Shown: one piece after another, positions 8,750-15,736 of the stretch
Numbering within the stretch: the first letter of the stretch is position 1
Layout: every line of letters starts with the position of its first letter
Origin: Geofilum rubicundum JCM 15548
GTDB taxonomy: Bacteria > Bacteroidota > Bacteroidia > Bacteroidales > Marinilabiliaceae
DNA: 32,546 nt
Direction of reading: 5' to 3'
Assembly: GCF_000974365.1 (NCBI RefSeq)
Contig: NZ_BAZW01000047.1
Span: 1-32,546, forward strand
Position numbers and translations under genes: made by a program
The notes under the pieces: generated by a model
Told to the model about the DNA's origin: nothing
Database searches by the model: none
The model's input: only the letters and a program-made list of their open reading frames with translations

Positions 8750-10381
8750 TTAAACCATCAGGGTTTCGATGTCTTCTTCAACCGTGGCAATGGGTGCAAT
8801 GCCAAAGTTCTCTACCAATACCTTGGTGACGTTGGGTGAGAGGAAGGCGGGCAGCGTGGGACCTAAATGGATGTTTTTAACCCCTAAGGACAGTAGGGCC
8901 AGCAAGACAATCACTGCTTTTTGCTCGTACCAGGCTATGTTATACACGATGGGCAGCTCATTGATGTCCTCCAGTCCGAAGGCCTCTTTGAGCTTTAGTG
9001 CTGTAACCGCTAATGAGTAGGAGTCGTTGCACTGGCCGGCATCCAATACGCGTGGAATGCCACCTATGTCGCCCAAAGGCAACTTATTGTACCGATACTT
9101 GGCGCAGCCGGCAGTCAGGATAACGGAATCCTTTGGCAAGGCTTCGGCAAAGTCGGTGTAATAGTTGCGGTCGTTCATTCGGCCATCACAACCGGCCATG
9201 ACCACAAATTTTTTGATGGCACCCGATTTTACGGCATCCACTACCTTGTCGGCCAATGCCGCCACCTGATTGTGGGCAAACCCACCGGTGAGGGTGCCTG
9301 TCTCAATTTCTACCGGAGCCGCACATTTTTTGGCATGCTCAATCAGCACGGAGAAGTCCTTAGGCTGGCCATTCTGACGCTCTGCGATGTGTGTGCAACC
9401 ATCAAAACCGGCCGCTCCTGTGGTATATACACGTTCTTTGTAGCTGGCTTTGGGTGGTACCAGACAGTTGGTGGTGAGTAAAACGGGACCGTTAAAGCTT
9501 TCAAACTCCTGCGTTTGGGCCCACCATGAATTGCCATAGTTACCCACAAAGTGTTTGAATTTTTTGAAGGCCGGATAATAATTGGCCGGCAGCATTTCAC
9601 TGTGGGTATAGATATCGATGCCCGTTCCCTCGGTTTGTTTTAATAACTCTTCAAAATCTTTCAGGTCATGACCGCTCACTAATATGCCGGGGTTTTTGCC
9701 CACGCCCAGATTAACCGTGGTGATTTCGGGGTGACCATAACTCTCGGTATTGGCTTTGTCGAGCAGCGCCATTACGTCCACGCCATACTTACCACATTCG
9801 AGTACGAGGGGGAGCAATTCGTCGACGCCAAGTGTGGTGTCGGTTGTCGCTACCAACCCCTTTTTCATGAAGCGGTTGACTTCTGCATTGCTGTAGCCCA
9901 GATTGGCGGCATGCTCTGCATAGGCGGCCATTCCCTTCATACCATAAATCAGCAATTCCTTCAGAGAGCGAATGTCTTCATTTTTTTCATTGAGGATACC
10001 CACGGTTTCACTTTTGGCATAGAGCTCTTCGCGGTTGCTGCTGCGCCAGGTAGCGCACTCAGGTGCTTCTTCTGCAGATTTGGTCAGTTCTTTCAGTTCC
10101 TGTTGAATGTCTGTTCCTTTTTCAATTTGCTCAGATATTTTATGGGCATCGAAATTGGCGTTGGTAATGGTGATAAACATGGCGTCAATGATGTATTTTT
10201 CAGCCGCTCTATGCTCAATGCTTTGTACATCGGCCTGGTGGCTCCACCAGGCTACACCTTTGGTGACAAACAGTAATAAGTCTTGTAGATTGGCGACTTC
10301 AGGGGATTTTCCGCAAACGCCTTTGATGGAACATCCTATGTTTTTGGATGCTTCCTGACATTGATAGCAAAACATACTCAT
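8750..10381 (-). CDS. hcp: hydroxylamine reductase (hybrid cluster protein)
   Basis: A cytoplasmic iron-sulfur-oxygen hybrid-cluster enzyme. The family reduces hydroxylamine in vitro and is understood to detoxify nitric oxide (NO reductase activity) under anaerobic nitrosative stress. The N-terminal cysteines C5, C8, C17 and C23 have the CX2CX8CX5C spacing of the anaerobe-type (class I) proteins rather than the enterobacterial spacing. Hybrid-cluster ligands appear in segments such as [30 protein letters not shown] and [10 protein letters not shown]. At 543 residues it is full length. It lies 133 bases downstream of the ferredoxin-like gene on the same strand and near an HcpR-like regulator, the usual arrangement for this function. 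No Hcr-type NADH reductase gene is adjacent, so the ferredoxin-like neighbour may supply electrons (inference). Confidence 0.96.
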   Translation of the reverse strand: MSMFCYQCQEASKNIGCSIKGVCGKSPEVANLQDLLLFVTKGVAWWSHQADVQSIEHRAAEKYIIDAMFITITNANFDAHKISEQIEKGTDIQQELKELTKSAEEAPECATWRSSNREELYAKSETVGILNEKNEDIRSLKELLIYGMKGMAAYAEHAANLGYSNAEVNRFMKKGLVATTDTTLGVDELLPLVLECGKYGVDVMALLDKANTESYGHPEITTVNLGVGKNPGILVSGHDLKDFEELLKQTEGTGIDIYTHSEMLPANYYPAFKKFKHFVGNYGNSWWAQTQEFESFNGPVLLTTNCLVPPKASYKERVYTTGAAGFDGCTHIAERQNGQPKDFSVLIEHAKKCAAPVEIETGTLTGGFAHNQVAALADKVVDAVKSGAIKKFVVMAGCDGRMNDRNYYTDFAEALPKDSVILTAGCAKYRYNKLPLGDIGGIPRVLDAGQCNDSYSLAVTALKLKEAFGLEDINELPIVYNIAWYEQKAVIVLLALLSLGVKNIHLGPTLPAFLSPNVTKVLVENFGIAPIATVEEDIETLMV

Positions 10382-10450
10382 AACAGTTTTTTTTAATATT
10401 TAATTTTTAGTAATCTCTCTTTTTATAGGTGCTCAGGCCGAACGGTTTTA

Positions 10451-10471
10451 TTAACAAAAATATTTTGTTAA
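10451..10471. promoter_or_regulatory. perfect palindrome upstream of hcp
   Basis: TTAACAAAA and TTTTGTTAA are perfect inverted arms around a 3-base centre, 70 to 90 bases before the hcp start. Its minus strand also contains TATTTTTG (10455-10462), a -7 box match, so operator and promoter would overlap. It could bind a regulator or simply be an AT-rich dyad. Its half-sites differ from the CRP-type site at 11453. Confidence 0.45.
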
Positions 10472-10514
10472 ATCATTTGTCCTGATTCAGAAAGCCCATT
10501 ATTCTATTTCTTTT

Positions 10515-11399
10515 TTAGACCCATTCTTCCTGGAGGACTTCGCCCTCCACTGATATTTTCATCATTTTGAGGGGGATTTTGCGGCTACTTTGAGCAACAG
10601 CCATTTTGGCCATTTGAAGTAAGCCTGAACAGCAGGGTACTTCCATAATGACAACGGTGAGGGTATTTATTTTGGCCTCATTGATCAAGCGCTGCAATTT
10701 CTGGATGTAGGTCTCTGTGCCCTGATCGAGCTTGGGACAGGCGATGCCGACTGTTTTTCCTTTCAGTATTCTGTTGTGAAAATCGCCCATGGCAAAGCCG
10801 GCACAATCGGCCGCCAATACCATGTCGGTACCTGTGAAAATGGATGAGGCCGGATTGATAAGGTGCATTTGAACCGGCCACTGCCTTAACTCTGAGACAC
10901 TGCCTTGTGTGGGCATGGCGGTCGGTGAAGGTGCTGCAGGCTGTTTGATTGGCCGCTCTGCTGAACCGGGACATCCGCCACCGCCATGTGCCTGTTGCAT
11001 GACTCCGATTTTGGGTCGGTGCATCTCACGTATGACGTCGTCCAGATTAAAGGGCAATTCACTTCGATGAAGCTGCATGTGCGTCATGGCTTGTTTCATA
11101 AAGGCGGTTTCATTGTGATCGCGTAAATGCTTCAGGTGAGCAATGACGGTATTTTTTCCTTTGGGGATTATCAGGTCGATGACCTTAATCTCGTCGTAGG
11201 GCTCTGCCTCCCGTTTTTCCATGGTGATGGCACCCTGTGGACAATGACCAATGCAAGCACCCAGTCCGTCACATAAGAGATCAGATATGAGTCTGGCCTT
11301 GCCATCAATAATCTGCAGGGCGCCTTCGTGGCATCCCGGAACGCATTCCCCGCAACCGTCGCACAATTCTTCGTTTATGTTGACTACTTCTCTCAGCAT
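10515..11399 (-). CDS. ferredoxin-domain iron-sulfur protein, Hcp-associated
   Basis: A 294-residue cytoplasmic protein with an N-terminal two-cluster ferredoxin domain: C13, C16, C19 and C23 (CDGCGECVPGC) and then C43, C49 and C53 in CDGLGACIGHCP, where the expected fourth Cys (position 46) is Leu. The middle has a Gly/Cys/Pro-rich linker (HGGGGCPGS) and the C-terminal half is an uncharacterised domain with CPKLDQGTETYIQKL and EVPCCSGLLQM, whose Cys pairs could bind another metal centre. It is the first gene of a minus-strand pair with hcp, which suggests an electron carrier or a sensor for hybrid-cluster chemistry; this is inferred from position. A CRP-type operator lies about 54 bases upstream of its start. 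Confidence 0.85.
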   Translation of the reverse strand: MLREVVNINEELCDGCGECVPGCHEGALQIIDGKARLISDLLCDGLGACIGHCPQGAITMEKREAEPYDEIKVIDLIIPKGKNTVIAHLKHLRDHNETAFMKQAMTHMQLHRSELPFNLDDVIREMHRPKIGVMQQAHGGGGCPGSAERPIKQPAAPSPTAMPTQGSVSELRQWPVQMHLINPASSIFTGTDMVLAADCAGFAMGDFHNRILKGKTVGIACPKLDQGTETYIQKLQRLINEAKINTLTVVIMEVPCCSGLLQMAKMAVAQSSRKIPLKMMKISVEGEVLQEEWV

Positions 11400-11423
11400 G
11401 GTGTTTAATTTTATTGGTTGCTA

Positions 11424-11493
11424 CAAAACTAAGGCTGGTCTTGGTGGAAATCTGTAACATTGGTTACAAATCAGCTTTTTTCTGTTATTTTTG
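11424..11493. promoter_or_regulatory. divergent promoters sharing one CRP/FNR-type operator
   Basis: The centre is the perfect palindrome TGTAAC-ATTG-GTTACA at 11453-11468, with the same geometry as a CRP site (TGTAA-N6-TTACA). On the minus strand TAGTTTTG (11424-11431) is a -7 box for the ferredoxin-like gene; on the plus strand TATTTTTG (11486-11493) is a -7 box for the regulator gene. The operator centre lies about 40 bases from both predicted start sites and replaces the -33 region, as in class II activation. The sequences are direct; the regulation is inferred. Confidence 0.65.
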
Positions 11494-11576
11494 ATTGAAA
11501 AACCAGGCTGTTTTGGTTGAGCAGCAATGATGCTTTTAACATAAGTGCTTAATAAACAGGTAAAAAGAGTGAAATT

Positions 11577-12251
11577 ATGGAAAAAGTCAAATTATTGGTT
11601 CAATCCACTTTATTCAGGAACATAGAGGAAGGGGAGTTATATGCCTTATTTGAAAAGGTCCACTATCAGGTGAGGTCCTACTTGCCCGGTGAGGTGGTGG
11701 TGTATAGCGGAGATGAATGCAACGAGCTGCAGATCGTGCTTATGGGCAGTGTGCGCGGGGAAATGATGGATATGGCCGGCCGGGTGCTAAAAATTGAAGA
11801 CATTGGCGTGTCGAGACCTTTGGCGGTGGCATTTTTGTTTGGTCAGAACAACCGCTATCCGGTAACCGTGACTGCCAATGACCAGGTCAGGTTAATGGTG
11901 CTTCCGAGAGCGTCGGTCATCCAAATGATGCAGCTCAATGTGAGTTTCCTGACTAATTTTATGAACGATGTCTCTAACAGGGCGCAGTTTATTTCCGGTA
12001 AGCTGAAGTTCTTGTCCTTTCAAAGTTTGAAAGGCAAGCTGGCCCACTATCTTTTGGAGCAGGATCAGCAGGGGCAAGGCCGTATTGTACTTTCCAAAAC
12101 CCAGGAGCAACTGGCTGATTTGTTTGGGGTGGCGCGCCCCTCGCTGGGACGGGTGCTGCGCGACTTGCACAATGAAGGTGTTATTTCTGCCACGGGCAAG
12201 CATATTGTCATTAAGGACCGGGCGGCCCTGCAAAGCTATCTGGGAAAATAA
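11577..12251 (+). CDS. Crp/Fnr-family regulator, HcpR-like
   Basis: A 224-residue cytoplasmic transcription factor with an N-terminal cyclic-nucleotide-binding-type beta-roll (YLPGEVVVYSGDECNELQIVL, residues about 35-55), a dimerisation helix around 120-150, and a C-terminal winged helix with QEQLADLFGVARPSLGRVLR (about 174-193) as the recognition region. It has no N-terminal four-Cys cluster motif, so it is not a classical FNR. Divergent placement from the ferredoxin/hcp genes fits HcpR, the Crp/Fnr regulator of nitrosative stress in anaerobes including Bacteroidota. The site at 11453 lies at about -40 relative to its own promoter, so it may autoregulate. Its stop codon is only two bases from the converging queF stop. 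Assignment to HcpR is by context and fold, not by a search. Confidence 0.82.
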   Translation: MEKVKLLVQSTLFRNIEEGELYALFEKVHYQVRSYLPGEVVVYSGDECNELQIVLMGSVRGEMMDMAGRVLKIEDIGVSRPLAVAFLFGQNNRYPVTVTANDQVRLMVLPRASVIQMMQLNVSFLTNFMNDVSNRAQFISGKLKFLSFQSLKGKLAHYLLEQDQQGQGRIVLSKTQEQLADLFGVARPSLGRVLRDLHNEGVISATGKHIVIKDRAALQSYLGK

Positions 12252-12253
12252 AC

Positions 12254-13129
12254 CTATTGGCGCAACAGGCGTTTCGACAGCTGATCAACATTGACCAGTG
12301 CCCGGGGCAGGAGATGGTCATGGCTGACACGTACCGGACAAATATCAATGCCGCCGCGACGTGTATAAATACAGGTTACCATGAGCTCTTCGGGCGAAAA
12401 GGCATCCCAAAGCCGCTTGTAGATCATTTCACAGATTTCTTCATGAAAATGGTTTTCGTTGCGAATGGAAACCAGGTATTGTAATAAGCCGGATGCCTTA
12501 GGTGAGCGTGGTCCTTTAATATGGATATAAGCTGAGCCCCAATCGCTGGTGGGTGATTTTGCAGTTGCTGCGCAAAAGGTGCGTAGCCACCTTTTGCATT
12601 CCATGCGTGTTTTCTTCAGGAATCAGCAGGGAAGGCGTCTCCGAAAAATGGGTAAAGCGCAGGTCCTGCACTTCGGGATGCTTTTCCAATACCGAAAATG
12701 CATCAAAATCATCCTCAGCACCTTTCAGATCTCCGTCAAAAAAGGCCAGATTCACCTTTGTCTGTAATAATGCGGACAAGTCTTTTTTAATGGTGCCAAG
12801 AATTTGATCAATACCCTCTGAAGCATTGGAGCCCATTCTCTCCATGTTGAAACCGTTGAGGTACAATTTCAGGGATTTGCTTTCCACCAAAAATTCGCTG
12901 TCGGCCGCATAGCTCAGTTTGAGCAGTCCCGCTACCGGCAACCCTTTTTCCGTTAGAAAGCTCAGTTCGTAGGCATGCCAGACATCCACCCCTTTGAAGG
13001 TAAATGGTCTGCACTCAACTGGTAAATCTCCCGATTGAGTGACCGCGGTACAGCCACCAGTATTTTAGGGCTATACTGCTGCGGATAGCCGACTTTCTTG
13101 CCCAGTATTTTTCCTTCTATTGGTTCCAT
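12254..13129 (-). CDS. queF: NADPH-dependent 7-cyano-7-deazaguanine reductase, two frameshifts
   Basis: Reduces preQ0 to preQ1 in queuosine synthesis. The reading is split over three frames. From ATG 13129 it gives MEPIEGKILGKKVGYPQQYS and on to SADHLP; restoring one base at 12997-12998 continues with FKGVDVWHAYELSF, the conserved VESKSLKLYLNGFN and LLRSNCKITHQ with the catalytic Cys; a second break at about 12544-12547 (net loss of two bases, or gain of one) leads to DWGSAYIHIKG, which carries the catalytic Asp, and on to ENHFHEE and the stop. The repaired protein is about 291-292 residues, the long two-domain (E. coli-like) form. It is the last gene of the queC-queE-queF set. Both breaks are probably sequence errors. 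Confidence 0.88.
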
Positions 13130-13173
13130 GGCAAAGAGTTATTGGATGGTTGAATGACTCATTGTTTAACAGG

Positions 13174-14034
13174 CTAGACCCCTGGCTTGCTTCCAAAAAG
13201 GTCGATGTGGACTCTGGGTGTAAATCGCCAGCCATTGCGAATGGCCATTTCGAGCACCATTGGCGTGGTTTGTTGCAACTCCTCCTGCGTCGCTCCCAGA
13301 GGCATGAGCATGATATCTGAGACCGCCCAACCTGTGAGTCGGTTTAAATAAGCGGAGGTGATTTCCTGCTCATCGGCTGCCTGTCCCACGACAAATTTCA
13401 GTTGAAAGGCCTTGTCGGCCGACCGGCAAACATCGATGTAAGCTTGCAGGGCGCTTAAATTAAGTCGGCGTTCGCCGTGGAATTTGAGTGGGCCGGAAGG
13501 GCTTAATCCCAGAGCTGCTAATTTGGCCGGATTGGGGGTGGAATTGGCCAGCTTGGGGGAAATGCTGAACAAGTCTATTTGCTGTGCGACTTGCGCATTA
13601 AATATGCTTCCGTTGGTTTCTATCGTCAAGTGAAGCTGTAGTTCAGATTTTAAGCGCGCTGCCAGCTCTATTAAAGCGTCTTTTTGTAGCAGGGGTTCAC
13701 CTCCGGTAATCACGATGTGCCGGATGGGACCTAAGTTATGCTTCACCAATGCCAATACATCATCCACCGTTATTTGTTGGATGCCGTTAGCGTCGAAGGA
13801 GGCATAGGGGGTATCACATCTGCTGTAAGTCCCATCGGGCAATTGCCAGATGCAGCGCAAATTGCAGGAGGAGAAGCGAATGAAAAGCGATGGTATGCCG
13901 GCCAGTTTGCCCTCTCCCTGTATGGTTCCGGCCACGGTTATCCCGGTGGCCGGCGCCTTTGGCAAGACTTGTCCCTCCTTATCCTTCACTATGGGGAAAA
14001 CCCCTTCGTTGGCCAGTGATATTTTTTGGTTCAT
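13174..14034 (-). CDS. queE: 7-carboxy-7-deazaguanine synthase (radical SAM)
   Basis: A radical-SAM enzyme that contracts the ring of 6-carboxy-tetrahydropterin to 7-carboxy-7-deazaguanine, the second committed step to preQ0. Seen: IQGEGKLAGIPSLFIRF before the cluster site, cysteines C57, C61 and C73, HIVITGGEPLLQ (the GGE motif contacting SAM), and FKLKFVVGQ-like core strands. The cluster motif is CX3CX11C instead of the usual CX3CX2C: nine residues (approximately QLPDGTYSR) are inserted before the last Cys, which keeps the following DTPYA. Length 286 is longer than the 210-250 of many relatives. It starts 5 bases after queC ends, so the genes are surely co-transcribed. Confidence 0.93.
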   Translation of the reverse strand: MNQKISLANEGVFPIVKDKEGQVLPKAPATGITVAGTIQGEGKLAGIPSLFIRFSSCNLRCIWQLPDGTYSRCDTPYASFDANGIQQITVDDVLALVKHNLGPIRHIVITGGEPLLQKDALIELAARLKSELQLHLTIETNGSIFNAQVAQQIDLFSISPKLANSTPNPAKLAALGLSPSGPLKFHGERRLNLSALQAYIDVCRSADKAFQLKFVVGQAADEQEITSAYLNRLTGWAVSDIMLMPLGATQEELQQTTPMVLEMAIRNGWRFTPRVHIDLFGSKPGV

Positions 14035-14039
14035 GTCAA

Positions 14040-14714
14040 TTATTGTTGATCAGCAGCTCCGTCAATGACGCCTGCCTCTCTAAAAGCTTTGGCTCTTAGC
14101 AGACAGCTGTCACAGGTTCCACAAGGCTTTTCACCCCCGCGATAGCAACTCCAGGTATGTTCAAAAGGAACCCCCAACTGAGCGCCCAAAAGAATTTCTT
14201 CGGTCTTTGTTTTATAAATAAAGGGGGCGTGTACCTTGATGGGTTTATGGTGTTCAGCTGCCATCACCGTACCTTGATTAATGGCATTTTCCATAGCTGT
14301 GATAAAGGTTTCGCGGCAGTCCACATACCCGGAATAATCGACCTGACTAACACCTATGAATATATTCTGGGCTTCCACGGCCTCAGCAAAGGAGGCGGCA
14401 ATGGATAAGAACACCATGTTACGGGCCGGAACATAGGTCACCGGAATATCTGTTCGGTCCACATCACCATCTTCCACCTCCATGCTTTTGTCGGTCAGCG
14501 ATGATCCGCCCCACTGGTCCATGTTGATTGTCACCAGACGGTGAGATTTGACCTCGGCTAATTCCGCTATTTTGGCAGCTGCCATGATTTCTTTGTTATG
14601 GCGCTGGCCATAATCAAAACTCAAAGTATAGAGTTCATAACCTTCGCTTTTGGCCAGCCATAAAGCTACAGCCGAATCCAATCCCCCTGATAATAGTACT
14701 ACTGCACGTTTCAT
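14040..14714 (-). CDS. queC: 7-cyano-7-deazaguanine synthase
   Basis: Converts 7-carboxy-7-deazaguanine, ammonia and ATP to preQ0. The ATP-pyrophosphatase P-loop SGGLDS is at residues 9-14, followed by [10 protein letters not shown], and four zinc-binding cysteines (C190, C198, C201, C204) lie near the C-terminus in [15 protein letters not shown]. The 224-residue length is normal. It is the first gene of the queC-queE-queF set on the minus strand; queD is not in this window. A possible promoter is 227 bases upstream. Confidence 0.96.
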   Translation of the reverse strand: MKRAVVLLSGGLDSAVALWLAKSEGYELYTLSFDYGQRHNKEIMAAAKIAELAEVKSHRLVTINMDQWGGSSLTDKSMEVEDGDVDRTDIPVTYVPARNMVFLSIAASFAEAVEAQNIFIGVSQVDYSGYVDCRETFITAMENAINQGTVMAAEHHKPIKVHAPFIYKTKTEEILLGAQLGVPFEHTWSCYRGGEKPCGTCDSCLLRAKAFREAGVIDGAADQQ

Positions 14715-15062
14715 TTCTTTCTAATGCTTAATTACTATAATGGCGTAACAAGGCAGTAAAAAATCATCTGTGGATATAAATAAGAGGAGAGGCATGAGGG
14801 AGAGAACAGGATACTTTCTCCGAACAAAGGAAGTCATTTAGCTGTCGGCTTAAGCCAGACAGGTAATTGCTGTGCATTGATTTCATGTCCCTAGTTTTAT
14901 TTATAGACAGGATGGTTACGAACTGTCTTTTTACAGTTGGCAAAGATAAGCTTTATTGCAGGTGTTTCTTAAATATTTTCAAAAAAACTTCCTTTTTCAA
15001 AAATGCAGAAACTAATTGCTCCATGTATTGTTTAATTGATGTAGATAATAAATTAAACAAAG
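14715..15062. other. divergent gap between queC and the nitroreductase gene
   Basis: 348 bases without a gene. On the minus strand TATCTTTG (14941-14948) is a -7 box match for queC, and just downstream of it lies the inverted repeat AACTGT/ACAGTT (14921-14938), operator-like in position. The long leader also has a hairpin with core GGCTTAAGCC flanked by CTGTC/GACAG (14842-14862). I could not fit a preQ1 riboswitch consensus to it. No clear -7 box was found for the plus-strand gene. Confidence 0.5.
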
Positions 15063-15692
15063 ATGGATATACTAAATCAATTGGAGTGGCGGTACGCCAC
15101 CAAACGCTTTGACCGCGATAAAAAATTGAATGAGCAACAATTGGATAGGTTAATAGATGCGGTGAATCTGGCCCCAAGCTCTTATGGCATACAACCTTTT
15201 GAGTTGTTTATCGTTGAGGATGCCAAAATTCGGGAAGAATTGAAGGTGGCTGCCAATGGTCAGCCCCAAGTGGAAGAGGCCTCTCATGTATTTGTTTTTG
15301 CGGTTAACAAAGCGCTTTCAGAAAAGCATATTGAGGCTTATATAGAGCGCACAGCCAGGCAAAGAGGGGTGACGGTTGAATCCTTGTCTGCTTTTAGAAC
15401 AACGATGGTATCTTCTGTTATGGCGAAGGCCCCAGAAGTCCGTTTTCAGTGGGCGGCCCGTCAGGCCTATATTGCCTTGGGCGTTTTATTGGCGACGGCC
15501 GCAACTGAAAATATCGATGCCTGTCCCATGGAAGGCTTTAAGAACGCAGAATTTGACAAGATTCTAAATCTGGAGAAGAAGGGACTTGCGAGTGTGGTTA
15601 TGGCGACGGTTGGATTTCGTTCTGAAGCGGACAAATATGCCAGCTTAGTCAAAGTGCGTAAAAGCAAGAGTGAGTTGATAACCAGGATTTAA
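15063..15692 (+). CDS. nitroreductase-family NAD(P)H oxidoreductase
   Basis: A 209-residue FMN-dependent oxidoreductase of the NfsB/nitroreductase fold. Seen: LEWRYATKRFDRDKKL at the start (the RxSxRxF-like flavin-binding arm of the family), APSSYGIQPFELFIVED near 37-53, QAYIALGVLLATAATENIDACPMEGF near 134-160, the family's central helix and active-site loop, and VVMATVGFRSEAD near the C-terminus. These enzymes reduce nitro compounds, quinones or flavins with NAD(P)H; the real substrate is not evident. It is a single gene between the queC leader and a strong terminator. Confidence 0.9.
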   Translation: MDILNQLEWRYATKRFDRDKKLNEQQLDRLIDAVNLAPSSYGIQPFELFIVEDAKIREELKVAANGQPQVEEASHVFVFAVNKALSEKHIEAYIERTARQRGVTVESLSAFRTTMVSSVMAKAPEVRFQWAARQAYIALGVLLATAATENIDACPMEGFKNAEFDKILNLEKKGLASVVMATVGFRSEADKYASLVKVRKSKSELITRI

Positions 15693-15699
15693 AACATTC

Positions 15700-15736
15700 A
15701 ACAAAAAAGCGCGGACTCTGCCCGCGCTTTTTTGTT
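15700..15736. terminator. bidirectional terminator between nitroreductase and 1499-residue gene
   Basis: AACAAAAAAGCGCGG (15700-15714) pairs with CCGCGCTTTTTTGTT (15722-15736), a perfect stem with A and T runs on opposite arms. The stop codon of the converging gene overlaps its right edge. Confidence 0.88.

Noticed and set aside
9731-10276. 181-codon plus-strand frame inside hcp
   Set aside because: It is antisense to the conserved hcp gene and resembles no family; its openness follows from hcp codon use.
14715-15062. preQ1 riboswitch in the queC leader
   Set aside because: The compact class I pattern with its A-rich tail was not found on the minus strand by eye; only generic hairpins are present.
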